NCBI RefSeq assembly: GCF_000143415.4
Contig: NW_003314297.1
Location: forward strand, 336,671 to 400,670
DNA length: 64,000 nucleotides
Direction: 5' to 3'
From: Selaginella moellendorffii
Lineage: Eukaryota; Streptophyta; Lycopodiopsida; Selaginellales; Selaginellaceae
The notes under the pieces were generated by a model, which saw only the letters and a program-made list of their open reading frames with translations, did not search any database and was not told where the DNA came from. How positions within the stretch are numbered: the stretch's first letter is position 1; each line of letters starts with the position of its first letter. Shown one piece after another: positions 1 through 12,900 of the stretch. Made by a program: the position numbers and the translations under genes.

Positions 1-61
1 ATATATATATATATATATATTAAAAATATATATTAATTTTTAATATAAAAAAAATATTATA

Positions 62-68
62 TATTTAT

Positions 69-145
<77 letters not shown>
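62..145. repeat. TA dinucleotide microsatellite
   Basis: An almost pure alternating TA run, with further AT-rich sequence on its left back to base 1. Confidence 0.9.
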
Positions 146-149
<4 letters not shown>

Positions 150-3100
150 TAGTGTGTTTCATGTTTAAACAAATGTCAAGAATATATGGTTATACTTTTT
201 ATATATAAAGTATAACTATATTTCATATATCTCTTCATTTGCCAACTCCATTTGTCAAATACTAGAATTTAAATAGTTGCTATTCCTTAAACTATTTCTA
301 GAAACTATGATGGCCTGGGATATGAAGGAACATAATGAGGAGACACTTGTGGATTTGTAAGTAGTGCAATTTATTTTTGATCCCTTTGTATAAAGCGTTT
401 CACATGCACAATTTCTGGAGGATTGGCATGTTGAATATCATGCCAAATTTCATAAACTTATAGTCAAACTTACTATAACACTTGATATAGCCCCTTTTAT
501 TGAGCAAAGAGCCTTTCAGATCCAAGGGATCTGGAGAGGGAATAGTAAAGCAAGGAAACACAATAAGTAGTCATGGAGAGATATAAGTGATAAAAGCAGA
601 AATAGAAGTACATAAATAAATTGGAATAAAAATAAAAGAAATGAAAAGATTTAAGATTCCTCCTCAACTTTCCATAACTGCCTTTGATGCTTATAGATTA
701 AACATGCAAAAAAGACAAGTATGGTAAACAAGCACCTTTTCTAATTCATTTGCCATTCATTTAAGTTTCCCATACTGAGGCATCACTTCCAAGTTTCATA
801 TAATTAGGTCACAAGGATCTGTACATACAAGCAAATATTTCATCATCTTGCCAAAATACCCATTAGCAAAATTGAAAGTCTCAGGAAAAAAAATTATAAA
901 CTATATACACGGTATCTGTATATACTATATAGATACAATGTTTGTATACCTCAGTAATATGAAATTATCAAGTTCTATAACTTTTTTGCCAACAAATGAT
1001 ATGTGCTCTTGAACCACCTTGAGCAAAGTTTTTCCATCACTTTGCCTTGACACGAGTCTGAGCACCGGCATAAAGTAGGACTCATTACAAAGCTAGTAAC
1101 TAGGCTCCCAAACTTCCCATGGTGACTACATAATACAATTGGATGATATGGTGAAGATTTGTGAATTTCCTCTATATTTGTAGGGTGATATGGCATTGTG
1201 ATTTACAAACTTTGCAACATCTAGTATCTAGTTGGCTTTGACAAGCTCTTTCCCTTGTCAATGGGGGTGAGAATGTGGCATACTTTCGAGGATGCATGAA
1301 GAACTTGCTAGCTCAAGTGAATCCAAATATGTATGAGTCTATCAAGTTGGGCCTGTTTTATTTGTTTGTAGCCCATATGCAGCATTCATTCATGGATATT
1401 GTCTACAAAACCCTGACAATACCAATGTGATTGCACAAAGTGTACAGGAAATAGAGGTCTTAGCACCACATCCACATAGTATGCATTTCTTTCCTCATTT
1501 CATGGCCATCCATATTATTTTGGGAGATAATAATATGATAATGATATAATGGGATATTATTTGGGATATTATTATAAATACTAGAGATATTATTAATTAT
1601 TTCTATGAGGTTCAGATGTATAGCTATGATGGCATATACTATTATTAGCGTAACTCCTATGTATAAACTAGGGTTTTTTGCTCTTATTGTGTTTTATGTT
1701 TTTGCATCATCTAGATTTCTCTTGTTCTTATAGCTTTTTCATTTCTTCTCTTTTTTTTTCTTCTTTTCATTTATTTTTATGGTAGAGTAGTGTACTCCTC
1801 CTTTGCAGCAACCTCCTTCTCCTCTTACTTGGTGTAATTACTTGAAGCTATGTGGCTGCAATTGAATAATTAAACTTAGTTGATAGTAGTGTTTGTAACA
1901 ATCTTCCAGATGATATGTACCATTAGTTTGATAATTTTAAAATGATTGCCACCTATCATTCTTGGGATGATACCTAGCATCTAACGGGAGTTTCTCACAT
2001 ATCTTTAAATGATAGCATTGCAATGGTACAATAGTTTAAGCATAATCAATTGTGCAAATTGAAGTCTTCTCTCAGGTGTCTTCAAGTGCATATTTAGATA
2101 TACTAACAATAGTGATAATGCCTTCTAACAATTGCATCATCTTTGTTAAAGGCCATTTAAGATGCTTATATAATTTGGCGTTTGCTTTCAGAGCCTCTTC
2201 TTTGGTATGAAACTAAATATGTTAGAGCGAATCAAGTTAGGCATATTGTGGCCAGCTCTTTGTCAAGATCTTGTGAGACTTATGCATACACTTACCCTAA
2301 ACAATAGTCTTTGATTGGCATAATGTTATAAGATATCATCTCTCCCACTTAGCTATATGTGCTTCAATTCCACTTCTTATGAGAGATACTTATATTCTAA
2401 TGGAGATTAATACTATTATTGCCTATGTTAGGGTGAAGATGTAGTCATAGCTGTGATGTTTATTGCTGGGGGAGATGGTCCAAAGTTGAGTTGAGCTCAC
2501 GAGTTGAGCTCAATTACAAGTCAACTCAAATCAACATGGTCAACTAAAATTTCTACAAAGGAAATTTAAATTGAATAAATGAAGGTTCTAGCAAACTTTA
2601 AAATATTTAATATATAAATATCTAAGTAAATATTTAAGATAAAAGTTTCTATAAGATTGAATTGTTTAGAAAAGACAAAGTTCACGAGAACTTACCTTTT
2701 GGAAAGCTATATTATTTTATTATGACTATTGTTACAATTATCATATTTTGATTTGACTACTTAATATTTTGAATACTTTTACAATTGTAGATACTATTTC
2801 TTCATTCAAAAGATTTTTTAAGGTTTTTGAGAAAATGGGAAGCAAAGAAAATATAAGATCTGTAAGTAAGAGTTGTAGTGCAAAGGAATGTAAGAATGTT
2901 AATTTTGTTTCACTACCACAACCTCTATATTACACTCTTGGTTTTTATTACCCATTTAAGAATGTAGAGACCACTATCACGATTGATAAAAATGCTTCTA
3001 TTACTTCTAAAACAATAATCTAAAGCAAGAGAAATGAAGAAATGAATAGCATGGCAGAAAACACCAAGAAATCTACTCTATAAAACTTTTTATGACATTT

Positions 3101-3343
3101 GTAATTTATGTTTTAATTCATATCAAAAGCTCTGTTGCCTGCCTATATCGCAATCCTCTCATATGATAAGACCAAGGTATGTTTTTGCAGTGAATCCTCA
3201 TTAAAATTTTTCAGGAGTTGTTTGTGAATAATAATTAAAAAATCAAAATTTTTCAAAAGACTCAAAAGTAATATCACATCAAAGAATCAATTTTATCTAC
3301 ATTTCCAAGACTGAAAGGCAATCTCACATGAGAGAATAGTAGT

Positions 3344-3440
3344 GTGCCAATGTGCTTTGCCACTATAATATAATTTATATTTCCTTGCAAGCGTGCCAAT
3401 GTGCTTTGCCACTATAATATAATTTATATTTCCTTGCAGT
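3344..3440. repeat. Two-copy tandem repeat, 49-bp period
   Basis: The unit beginning gtgccaatgtgctttgcc and ending with ttccttgca occurs twice head to tail, at 3344 and 3393, with essentially identical copies. Such fidelity in an otherwise decayed region suggests a recent local slippage or unequal exchange. Confidence 0.85.
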
Positions 3441-4013
3441 CTACTTCCCTAGATATTTGGCATGCGTAGAAAAGAATATATATATATAGCAAAGTAGGAT
3501 TTCATTATAATGATAGAGCATATGTATACACGATAATCTAAAATTCTAGAAGCTCTTATGTTTACAAGCAAGTTATGATTATGAAGCCCCATTTCCAAGA
3601 CTACCAAGGGCTAGATACGGTGGATGTGAATGGTGACAATAATGAAGAATTTCACTTATATTACATGAAAGCCATGCTTGTGTTTACAAATAGAATTATC
3701 TAACTTATTTTTATATATATACACACAATATGAGATGGTATAATTTATATATATAGATAATTTAAAATTTATATAAGCTCTTTATTTGAAATTCAATGGT
3801 TATAATTTATACTTATAAAAAGACTTAGACTCCTTATTTAGTTTTTTCATATTTGTTTTAAAATTAAATCTCATCCATTATATTTTTGATAAATAGACAA
3901 AATTGAATATAAAACAGGTTTATATTAATATTAGGTAAAGGTTATTAATATTAACCTATAGAAAACCTGGGTGTAACGAATATTTCTAGAATATTCAAGA
4001 TACTTATTCAATA

Positions 4014-4763
4014 TCATAACTTGATATCAGAGTCACAGTTCTTTCTAAGCACGCTCTCCCTGGTGAAGGTGGCCAGGGGCCTCACATCCAAATCGCACCT
4101 CTCCACAAACTTCAGCCTGGGCGTCTTGAGCTTCCCGATCTGGAACCGGATCTTCACTCGAATCACCACCCGGAACGAGATCCTCTGCTGCGCCAGCGCC
4201 CTCAGCAAGCTGGAGGCCACCGCCCGCGGCAGCACCACGCCGTCCGACTCCACGTCCTTCTCCACGCTCGCCAAGGCTGAGCGCTTGGCCTGCGAGAACC
4301 CCGCGAGCACAGCCTCGCCCACCCGGATGTCGTCGAAGAAGACGTTGAGGTGGATGTCATCGAAGAGGATCTTGAGGCGCGTGTTTGGATTGGCCACGTC
4401 GAGGATCAAGCCCAGGTCCGCCTTGAGGAGCGCCGTGGAGAAGAAGGTGGTGGGCGAGGCTATGACGGCCCCGAGGTGCCGGACGGCGATGTCGCGGATG
4501 TGGACCTTGGGCGATTTGGGGTGGAAGGCGATGTAAGTGACGAGCAGCAGGCACGCGAAGAGCAAGCCGAGGATGAGGAGAATGGTGACGATCCATGTCA
4601 GGATCGCGATGGCGGGATTGGGGTGGCACAGGTACCTGGAGGCGAAGTTCTTGTGGGCGTCGTGCTCGTCTTGTTGTTCCATTTGCTCCTTTGATCTGTC
4701 AGTGTCTGTGCTCACTCCTGTTTGATCCAAGTGATGTGTTTCGCGGAGAAGGTGCCAAGGCAT
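4014..4763 (-). CDS. NDR1/HIN1-like (NHL) LEA_2-family membrane protein
   Basis: Single-exon gene of 249 codons. The N-terminus is hydrophilic and Gln/Asp-rich. It is followed by one strongly hydrophobic segment at about residues 50-79, then a basic/proline stretch (HPKSPKVHIRDIAV) and a beta-rich domain containing DVANPN, typical of the LEA14/LEA_2 fold of NHL proteins. These proteins sit in the plasma membrane or endomembranes with the LEA_2 domain exposed, and some act in immune or stress signalling. The start is uncertain: Met1 at 4763 or Met28 (MEQQDEHD) both leave the domains intact, and Met28 gives the more usual short cytosolic tail. GC content is much higher than in the flanking upstream DNA, so the gene marks the left edge of the gene island. 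The family call is firm; the specific role is not. Confidence 0.8.
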   Translation of the reverse strand: MPWHLLRETHHLDQTGVSTDTDRSKEQMEQQDEHDAHKNFASRYLCHPNPAIAILTWIVTILLILGLLFACLLLVTYIAFHPKSPKVHIRDIAVRHLGAVIASPTTFFSTALLKADLGLILDVANPNTRLKILFDDIHLNVFFDDIRVGEAVLAGFSQAKRSALASVEKDVESDGVVLPRAVASSLLRALAQQRISFRVVIRVKIRFQIGKLKTPRLKFVERCDLDVRPLATFTRESVLRKNCDSDIKL

Positions 4764-5100
4764 CAGTGTGTTTGACGCATTGTGAGCTTTAAGCTGTTTG
4801 CTTTGATCTCAATCGAAAGCATAACTTTACACTCGGCAACAAGAGAGGAAAGCAAAATGTTACAAACTCTCTAGTTTTTTAATTTGCTTGTTAGATCTTT
4901 GTTTTCCTGTAGAAGCATAACACTTCGTGTTTCTCAAGAAACTTTTTCTCGAGCATTGTGTTTGAGTTTTAAACTCCAGGATTGCCAGAGAAACAAATTC
5001 TTTCATTTGTGTTCTCTCTCCATACTTGTCTTTCTTACGCTCCAGAGATCGTCTAGATCGTAGATGATATTTCTACTAGATGATCGATGGGAGGTAAAAC
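4764..5100. other. Intergenic, upstream of the NHL gene
   Basis: About 340 bp between the start of the minus-strand NHL gene and the stop of the minus-strand thioesterase. It should contain the NHL promoter and the 3' end of the thioesterase transcript. I see no further gene in it. Confidence 0.5.
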
Positions 5101-5662
5101 TCACAGCTTGGAGGTAAACAACGATGGCCGCGAGAAGTACTTGGTGTGATGCCCACTCGCCACAATCTCGCCATTCTTCCCAGCTCTCCTCACCTCGGCC
5201 GATAGCATCACAACGTTCTTCCCCTTCTTCAAAACTTTAGACTCGATCTCGAGCTCATCCTGGGAGAGAAAAGGAAACCAGTTTAAGAGTTCTTGGATCC
5301 TTGCTCTTGACTCCAAACTCACATCGATCCTGGCGGCCGAGACGTAAGTGATGCTGAGGTCGATCGAGACGCCCGTGTTAGTGCCACCCACTGTGAGCAC
5401 CGCCATGGTGCTCACGCAGTCGATGAGCGTGGCAATGGCTCCACCGTGGAGCGTTCCATATCCATTCTACAAACACAGTTATACCGGAGAGGGGATCACG
5501 GATCTTACTACATACGGCGAGATTGGCGGGCACGCGAATGGCGCAGAGGATCCGGCCTGCGTCGGCGGCCTTGATCTCCACTCGCTCGAGGACACGCGCA
5601 TCAAAGCCACCGGGAGAGCTCCTGAGCGCCTCCAAGACTGCACGGCCTGCTGCCAACGCCAT
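5101..5662 (-). CDS. Peroxisomal hotdog-fold acyl-CoA thioesterase (ACOT13/THEM2-like)
   Basis: Three exons (5662-5516, 5466-5323, 5259-5101) with introns of 49 and 63 bp join in frame to 149 aa, the usual size of a single-hotdog 4HBT thioesterase. Exon 2 carries the active-site signature NGYGTLHGG followed by AIATLID. Asn50, His56-Gly57 and Asp65 match the positions used for catalysis in the THEM2/ACOT13 group. The protein ends in Ser-Lys-Leu, a canonical PTS1, so it should act in the peroxisome matrix, hydrolysing acyl-CoA (or a CoA thioester such as an aromatic acyl-CoA) to free acid and CoA. The substrate cannot be read from sequence. The intron retained in the naive open frame explains apparent extra residues. 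It is divergent from the gene at 6063 across about 400 bp. Confidence 0.85.
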
Positions 5663-6062
5663 AGCTAATTAGGGCTCTATTATAATTCATAGTTACTTTT
5701 ATCCAGGTCCTTTTAACAGTAAACTTTTGCTTTATAGAAAATATAATTTTCTAGCTTAAAAGGTACAGGGAAAACGTTATTTGTTTAAGTTAACTTAATT
5801 AATGTATTAATATTAACTGTTTTAACCTTATTTTAACCTTTGGTACTTTTTTGTACTTTCGCTCATTTTGTTTTTGTGAAGCCTGACCGGCTCTTGTCAA
5901 TGGCGGCCATAGTTTTCTTTAGTTTTCTTTGGCGACATTTACGTATATGCACGAGGCCTTGCACGATAAGTCGTAAAACTGGACCTGGCCTCACCTCAAC
6001 TCCACACAAATAAAAAAGAAGAAATCCATTCATTCCAACGCAGTCACTGTTTTGTCTGTTCA
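5663..6062. promoter_or_regulatory. Shared upstream region of a divergent gene pair
   Basis: The thioesterase (-) and the 6063 gene (+) start on either side of this 400-bp AT-rich stretch, so it should hold both promoters. I see no unambiguous TATA pair or named element. Confidence 0.4.
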
Positions 6063-6751
6063 ATGGCCAGCGAAACATCCAAAGGTACGTGTGTAGTAGA
6101 AAGAACTCTCCCAAATCCTTAAAGTTGACGACTCTCATGCTAGATGCTCGAGCCGACCACGCGCGTTTCTTCTACTCCTACATTCCTGGAGTGCAGCAGT
6201 ACAACGATTCGGGCTCTCGTGCCGTCAGGGACCTCTCGGCCTGGAAGCCAGCGCTCAAGAATCCACTCCCCCAGTATCTGGGACAAACTCCCGCCGCCGG
6301 CCATCTCCAAAAGCCGGCCTTCTCCTTCCTCTCGGGAGCCCAGGGCACCATCGCTGTTCTTGGCGGTCCCCAGTGGTGGGAGCAAATCTGGGGCAGCAGC
6401 CGCGCCGACGACTACACCGTCTGGGGGATCAAGAAGGACAAAGTTCCCATCGGCTTCCACTGCCTGTCTCCGGCCTTCTTCAAGAAAGATCGTGGACGAG
6501 CTCCTCCCACCACCTCGGAAGTTCAAGGCCAGGTCCTTGTCAAGAGCGATCTCGTCCAGTTCATCGATGCCGGGGCGCTGGTGCTCGTCTGGAATGACCG
6601 CGGAAGCGGGGCCAGCCAGGATGTCTCCATCTACACCTTGCCGGATCATCTCGGAGCTTTTGCTTTCCCGAACTATGATCCTCCTCCCAAGGGGACGTCG
6701 TACCCGATGATAAATCTCAGCAAGGGCCTGCTTGTCAAGCCCCCAAAGTGA
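6063..6751 (+). CDS. Uncharacterised protein, possible VPS62/DUF946-like region
   Basis: Two exons, 6063-6084 and 6144-6751, separated by a 59-bp intron (GTACGT...TAG), give 209 aa. The tiny first exon encodes MASETSK plus one base, and joining restores the frame at DARADHARFF. There is no signal peptide or membrane segment. The middle and C-terminal part reads VWGIKKDKVPIGFHCLSP, then LVWNDRGSGASQDVSIYTL. That arrangement (a Trp/Gly-rich strand, then a WxDxGSGxxxDVS element) recalls VPS62/DUF946 plant proteins, but I am not certain. The second half of that fold is missing compared with full-length family members, which are longer. Function unknown. Confidence 0.7.
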
Positions 6752-6945
6752 AAAAGGCTAGCGAGAGCGAAGGTGACTCGGGCAATACAAACGAAAGTTG
6801 TGTGAAGTATGTGTGATGGAAATAAGACAAAAACGAACTTACAGGCGTGATATACTCTTTTCCTATCAAAGTCGCGTTAACTACATACACAATCTGGAAA
6901 CTGTGAGATAGTTCTTCAAAAAAGACATGCCTTTTAATCTTCTTC

Positions 6946-9900
6946 TCAGTAGGATTTTGGCCTTTTGCCGACGAGAATCCTGGAGATCTGGAGGCCTCTG
7001 CTGAAGGCCTGGTTGAAAAGGATCCTCGTCTGCATTGCCTGGAATCCTGGCAGCCAAGATAGAACCGCGGTCGGAACCATGACTAAGATCCCAATGCCGA
7101 GCTCGTAGAGGCGAGCCACCGTCACCACCGTTGGCCACATTCCTGTTCTCTCGAGAAAAGGCCTTCGCAGCACCTGTGCAATCTGTAGCAGTCCCCAACC
7201 AGTGGGGAGGAAAGCCAACAAGCTGACGATCAAGTCCAAGAACCTAAAGCTTGTAAGCTCGATGAGGAGGATGAGCACCAGCACCGAGAAGAACAACGCG
7301 AATGCCTGGATTGCTCTGTAAGTGAGGTGCTCCCTCGTCGCGTACTTCTCGTGAGCGAAGGATAGTATCTTGTGAAGCAAGAACGCCACCACCACGTATA
7401 TCCACGAGAGGAGATAAACCAGAATACTGGTGCTGTGGTTCGCGATGCCAAGCTGGTAGACAATGCCGTATTGGAAGAAGAAGAAGCGCAGGGAGAGGAT
7501 CACCTCGAAAACTTTTCCCCATATGCCTGTCGTTCGCAAATGATCCTGCTCTTCGTCCCACCAAGATTCCCAGCTCTGGTCAGCCTTTACCAGGACCCCT
7601 CCTCTGTAGAACACCCAGTTGAAGAAATCCTCGTAGTCGTCCACGGTTTTGAGCCAGTCGAATCCCGACGGGTTGAAAACGAATGGTGCCAGGATCCATG
7701 TCAGTGCCAAGAACCAGCTTGAGAATGTGAGAAGAATGTAGACCACTGTGTCCTTGCTGAAGGAACCGTATGCCTCGTAAACGACCAGGAGAAGGGCGAG
7801 TTCGAGGCCTTTGATGAAGTGGCTTCTTGAGTAGAGCCTGTAGTTCTCCGCAAACCGCTCGTGCTTCACAACAAATCCTCGTCCGGTTGCACGATACTGC
7901 ATCCAGAAAAACAAAACTATTAAACGGCAAGCCACACAATGCGTAAAACTGAATTACCTTGGCACCGCCATGAAGAAGAGTTCTTCCAAAATAGTGAGTC
8001 TTGGTGCCCATAGAAAATGTGAAAAACATAGAGGCTAGTTGAAGCTGGATAGTAAAAAAGTCCCAGACGGCCTTTGAGAATCCTCGCTCAATGGAGTTCT
8101 CCACAATCATTGGGAGCGCAGTGAAAAGTCCCAGCTGCACGATAAACTGCTGATTCAGTGCTGCCGTGAGAGCGCTGTTACTAGTTGAACTGGACAGAAG
8201 TCCACGCTCAACTCCGCTCAAAGCCAGATATACTCGGCCCCAGAGAAAAGCATACACCGTCAGGACCACCATCATGTTGTTCAAGTAAAACCCGACTGTT
8301 GTGTAGTAGAAAGAAAGCATGCGGAAAAAGTCCAGTCGGTGTCCAAGGCGATAAACATCCCGGCTCAAAGTTTGTTCACCGTTGCCACTGGCCACCTTAG
8401 CCTCAAATAGAGCTATCTGATTTAATCCAACATCTCGACCCTTGCCAACCTATACAGAAGACATGAGGTGTAAGTATGTCACTGCTAAAATAGCCACAAA
8501 CCTGGATGTATTCGTGGTGAGTAACGTTTCCTCCCCTGAGAGTGCAGTTAAAACCCGCAAAAATGTCCTCGCTGATGTTGATAACTCTCGAAGCCTTGCT
8601 AATTCCACCTCGGGAGATAAACCAGAGCCTGTCGAAGACGTCTGGATGCCCGTAATGCATTCTCACTTTGAGTGGATTAGCTAAGACTCGCTGGCCAAGT
8701 GTAACAAAACTAGATTCTTGAGATGACATGAAATGCGCGAGTGAGGAGACTGATCCCGTAAAGACATGCTCACGAACTCCAAGAATAGTAGGCTTTCGCA
8801 TACCATAATAGCGCGTGAACTCTTGGAGCAAGTTTCGCATTTTCAGCGCTTCTTCAAAATAGTTATCCTGTAAAAACGGAGAGGCTTAGCACAAATATGT
8901 CTAATATTATAGAGCATACCTGATTCATGTCAATCGTCTGAACAGCTTCGCCTCTGGTAAAGATTAAAGCGTGGTTCTGGTTCTCAGGCTTCCCTTCGCC
9001 TAGCTTTAGTGGACCAGGTAACTGGATCCTGTAAATCTCAACCTCTTGATTGCTGGCAGGATCGTATTTAACGAGAACCGAGTAGAAAGTTTTCGCGTCT
9101 CGTCCCGGAACCTCGTCCACGTATGCAATGCGCAAAGCTTCGAACTTCTGCATGAGGAAAAGTATCTCTTCTGCCTGGTGTTCGTTCTTGGCTTTCTGGT
9201 TGCCATATATCTGACAGGCCACCACGTACGTGAACTTCAAGCTTGACGCTGCTCGGTATTGCTCCTCCTTGTAAAGCGAGCCGCTTTGTCCGTGACCAAA
9301 CGAGTCTCGGTGTACGTGTGACCCGTTCCTACTATCGTCAGCCATGCTTGACGCCCGCGACAGCATTTCACGGTAGCCGTGAAGATCATTTTCCGATGCC
9401 GAATCTAGAAAAGCTTGAATCTGCAAAGCTCTGTATAAACAGGCTGAGCACCAACCAATCAGCAGAAACATGTGAGACAAACCTGTTGTAGTACATCATT
9501 CCACGTACGGTACGTGCGAGAGTCTGGCCACGGTAAGAGGCCCAAAGGCGAAGTTCCAGACCTTTGTCCGCAGTCCACAAATCAGATTCTTTTATGCCAA
9601 GACTGCTCATACGTTCCAAGAAGTTGATCCACTCGTCTTCGTAACAAAAACAAAAAAGAAAAAGAAAGTTCAGCACTTGCGTCTAGAAACAGCAAAGCAG
9701 AAACCTGGAAATATCTTTTGGAGGTAAAACAGAATTGAGACTCCCTCCTCATTTTCATCAAGGAGCTCGTTCTTGGTGTACAAAACGGATTCGCTATAGT
9801 AGGGTGTTAAAACACTAAAGGACAACATCTTTTCCACCTGTGAAAGAAGGAAGTAAGCTAAACAAGATTTCAAGAAACACTCACCTGAGGAGCGCGAGGC

Positions 9901-12900
9901 ATTGTCATAAAGAGAGAGTTACTGAAAAAGGAAATGCGTCGCCTTGCTTCCAAGTTGTGCGGAACACGTGAAATAGACTCTTTAGTACTTAATACAATGT
10001 GTACTCGTTTCAGCTGAGGGAAGAAATCGTTGTCTTCAGGGTCTGGTAGAATAATAGACTCAACGAAAGGAAGTGGTTGATCATTTCTCCGCGGTATTAA
10101 ATAGTCTTGAAGACCTTTGTGCTTTGGAAAATCGCGCACTACAACATCAAATAGATTTTGTAGAGCCGTTACTACCTGAAAAACATGCTTTTTACAAAAT
10201 TAAGCACGGAAATAACTCGGGCAAACCTCTTTCGTGTCCTCCTGAGTCGGCCTTTTTAACAATGCTGCTATCAAAGGCAATACCCGCGAGTGAATGTTAG
10301 GAAGCTCATAAAGGTTGTATTCGTTGCAAAACTTCCCCTGGCTAAGAGCGCTGTCGATCTGTTCAAACAGGCGAGTCAGGGTAGCGTGATCTTCGCTTTC
10401 CTCGTTGATAATTTTGCGAAGAAGTATATGTTTCAGGCTTTCATAGCATTCGATCACAGCGGATGGACGGAATTCGTTTTTACAAATCTTTCTCCACAAC
10501 CTCCTGTCAGTATCCTGCCAATCTCTAGCTTGCCCAAGAGCCATTAAAATCTGAAGATGAAGTTCGTAAAAGAAAAGAAAAAAATAACGAACTAATGTAC
10601 CTCGTTTCCCAATAAAAACGCTGGCCATTGCAGCACAGAGATGTTCCACTTGGGAGTCGGAACTTCCAGCAAATTGATTTCGCTACAGGTAAAAAGATTA
10701 GTAGCCGCACGTAACTACTGCTAATACCTGTTGGAAACCAGATCTTCCTCTCTGAAGGTGTTAATAATTTGATTCCAAACGTGCGCAAACCGCCGCCCTT
10801 CTATTTGTTTGGCCTCAATCTGCCAATACTCGTTAGAACACTACCTATTGCAACTGTTTATTACCTTCTTGTAGGGAGACCCAAATCCGTAACGAAGTTT
10901 TAACCTGTGCATCAAGTCTTTAAATGCTGCCGACCAACTTCCCCATAACCTGCATGCAAGTTCTCCCATTAGAACAGTGGGCAAAAGTACAGAAAACAAG
11001 TACCTGGGCCTTAAGAGTGATTCTTCAGGCATAAGGTTGAACTGAATGGCACTAGCAAAGAAAGGAAACCGCAATCTGAATTGATGGATGCTTCTGATCT
11101 GAAGTGTAACAACAATGAATGTGGCAACTTCTTCAAAAGAGAGCGCATACCTCACCAATATGTGAAAATAGGCCAATCAAGGCACCAACTAATGACGAGA
11201 ACACAGAGTACCAAATTTGTGTGTCCATAAAATAAACCTGAACTAACTCGGTCAATTTTATATTCCAAGCAGAAAAGAGACGTACCAGCACAACCGGAGC
11301 CCACAAACATACCGCTGCAATACGATTTCCTGTAATATAAACGGAGTAAGCTTGTACTCTAAAAGACGATCATCAGCATACCTCTTCCAAAGAACTGGTG
11401 CCACCTGTATTCGACGTTTGTAGTCCGAAGTGTGGCTCTTGTTGGTCGCACTAGTGGACTGATCTGTTTTAGAAAAAAAGAAAAAAACGATTACAATGGC
11501 TTCTGATAAAAATGTGGGGCACCTGGAATGCGTAGCTAAAAGAAAACTTAGCCGCCAAAACCATTATCCAGAATAATGTGTACCTGATTTTTATCACAAA
11601 ACTCAGCAGTAGGAGGAATCCAGAAATACTCACTTTATGTTGTCATAAAGACTCTCACGTAACCCACGGCCGACAAAAAGCCTCGTCTGCATTATTAGAA
11701 TCAGCAAAAGCTGCGTATTTGAATTCAGCATACCTGAAACCACCACGTCATCAAGTTGAAGATTTTCCAGTCCTTGTTCTCGATGAAGTTCCGCACCCAG
11801 GGTAATATGAAGAGCAGTAGAGCTAGAACTTCCGGGGCTATAAATACCAATGCAGCTTCAATTAACATTTTCAGCCGCTGGTTTGCTGCGTTCGACCAAA
11901 ATCCGTCCTGCCGGCGCTGGCGCCACATTTGACTGCTCGGACAAAAAGTTTAGTAAACCCGCCGATAAGAGTCTGATCTAGTTACCTGTAAAGGACTGCA
12001 AATACTATAACCCAAACAACGCCCGTAACGACCTTTAAGACCATTCTTACTCCAAACATCATGGTCTCTCTTGACATAAGTCGCCTTTGCATCCAAATGT
12101 CCAACACAGCTGAACCCAAATATCAAGCGTCAATATGGCTTGCAAAGATCTTGTTTACCTTGAAGGATGCGGAGCCCAGCCCAGGTAATGAATAAACTAA
12201 AAAGGTGTAGCGAGATATCTTTTTGTCGTAGTGCAGTCCATGGAGGCCCTGCTTCCTCCCAAGTAATTAGAATTGATGCCTGTACAAAATGGTGCTGTTA
12301 AAAGGACAACATATGTGCACAATGTACCTGCAAGAAAAGTATATACATAACCCATAGGCGATCAAAACTCCTGTATAAGTTCCAGAAGGAGCGTTGCTCT
12401 ACAAATCCAGTTTTTCCAACTTTATGTGTCAGCATGCCCTGTGGAAACTTAAGAGTAAGTTAACAAGTTCAGCTTACAGTGCTAGCATACCGCAGGCTTA
12501 ACAAAATAATTGCTTCCCAAGTTCAATGGCCATCCTAAATGTTGAAAGCATCTGTTACTCCTGAGCAGGTAAACATGTGCAAGAAAACTGTTAGATATCC
12601 ATAGCAGGAACTTCATACCAAAAGTATTCGTTCATATCATCGTAATTCCTCCATGCCGAATGAGGAGCTTTACCATCCTTGCTTGCCGCAGCTTCCTGCC
12701 GTGAAACATACGTTACAAAATTACGGTCTTAATGGTTCTCAACTCACTTCTTTGACGATGGCATATAGTGGAGTAATCACGTTCTTCAAATACCCATTTT
12801 CCCCGTGGCTTACAGGGCGAACAGGCATGGCTGACATTTCGTCAATGTAGTCTTCCAGTATTTGATTCAGCTCGTCAACCATCTGGGACCCCATTTCAGC

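Larger units (their letters stand above)
1..4013. other. AT-rich intergenic region, no supportable gene
   Basis: This block is AT-rich and only short open frames occur in it, for example an 84-codon frame at 2769-3023 and a 73-codon frame on the minus strand at 975-1196. Neither resembles a family I recognise, and neither has splice or codon features like the genes downstream. The block holds a TA microsatellite and a 49-bp tandem duplication, listed separately. It is probably decayed transposon sequence, but I cannot name an element. Confidence 0.6.

Noticed and set aside
2769-3023. 84-codon plus-strand ORF in the AT-rich left end
   Set aside because: No domain, no neighbouring exons, composition as in surrounding AT-rich DNA.
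4021-4792. Plus-strand ORFs opposite the NHL gene
   Set aside because: They are antisense shadows of GC-rich coding sequence; only the minus-strand frame has a membrane segment and LEA_2 motifs.
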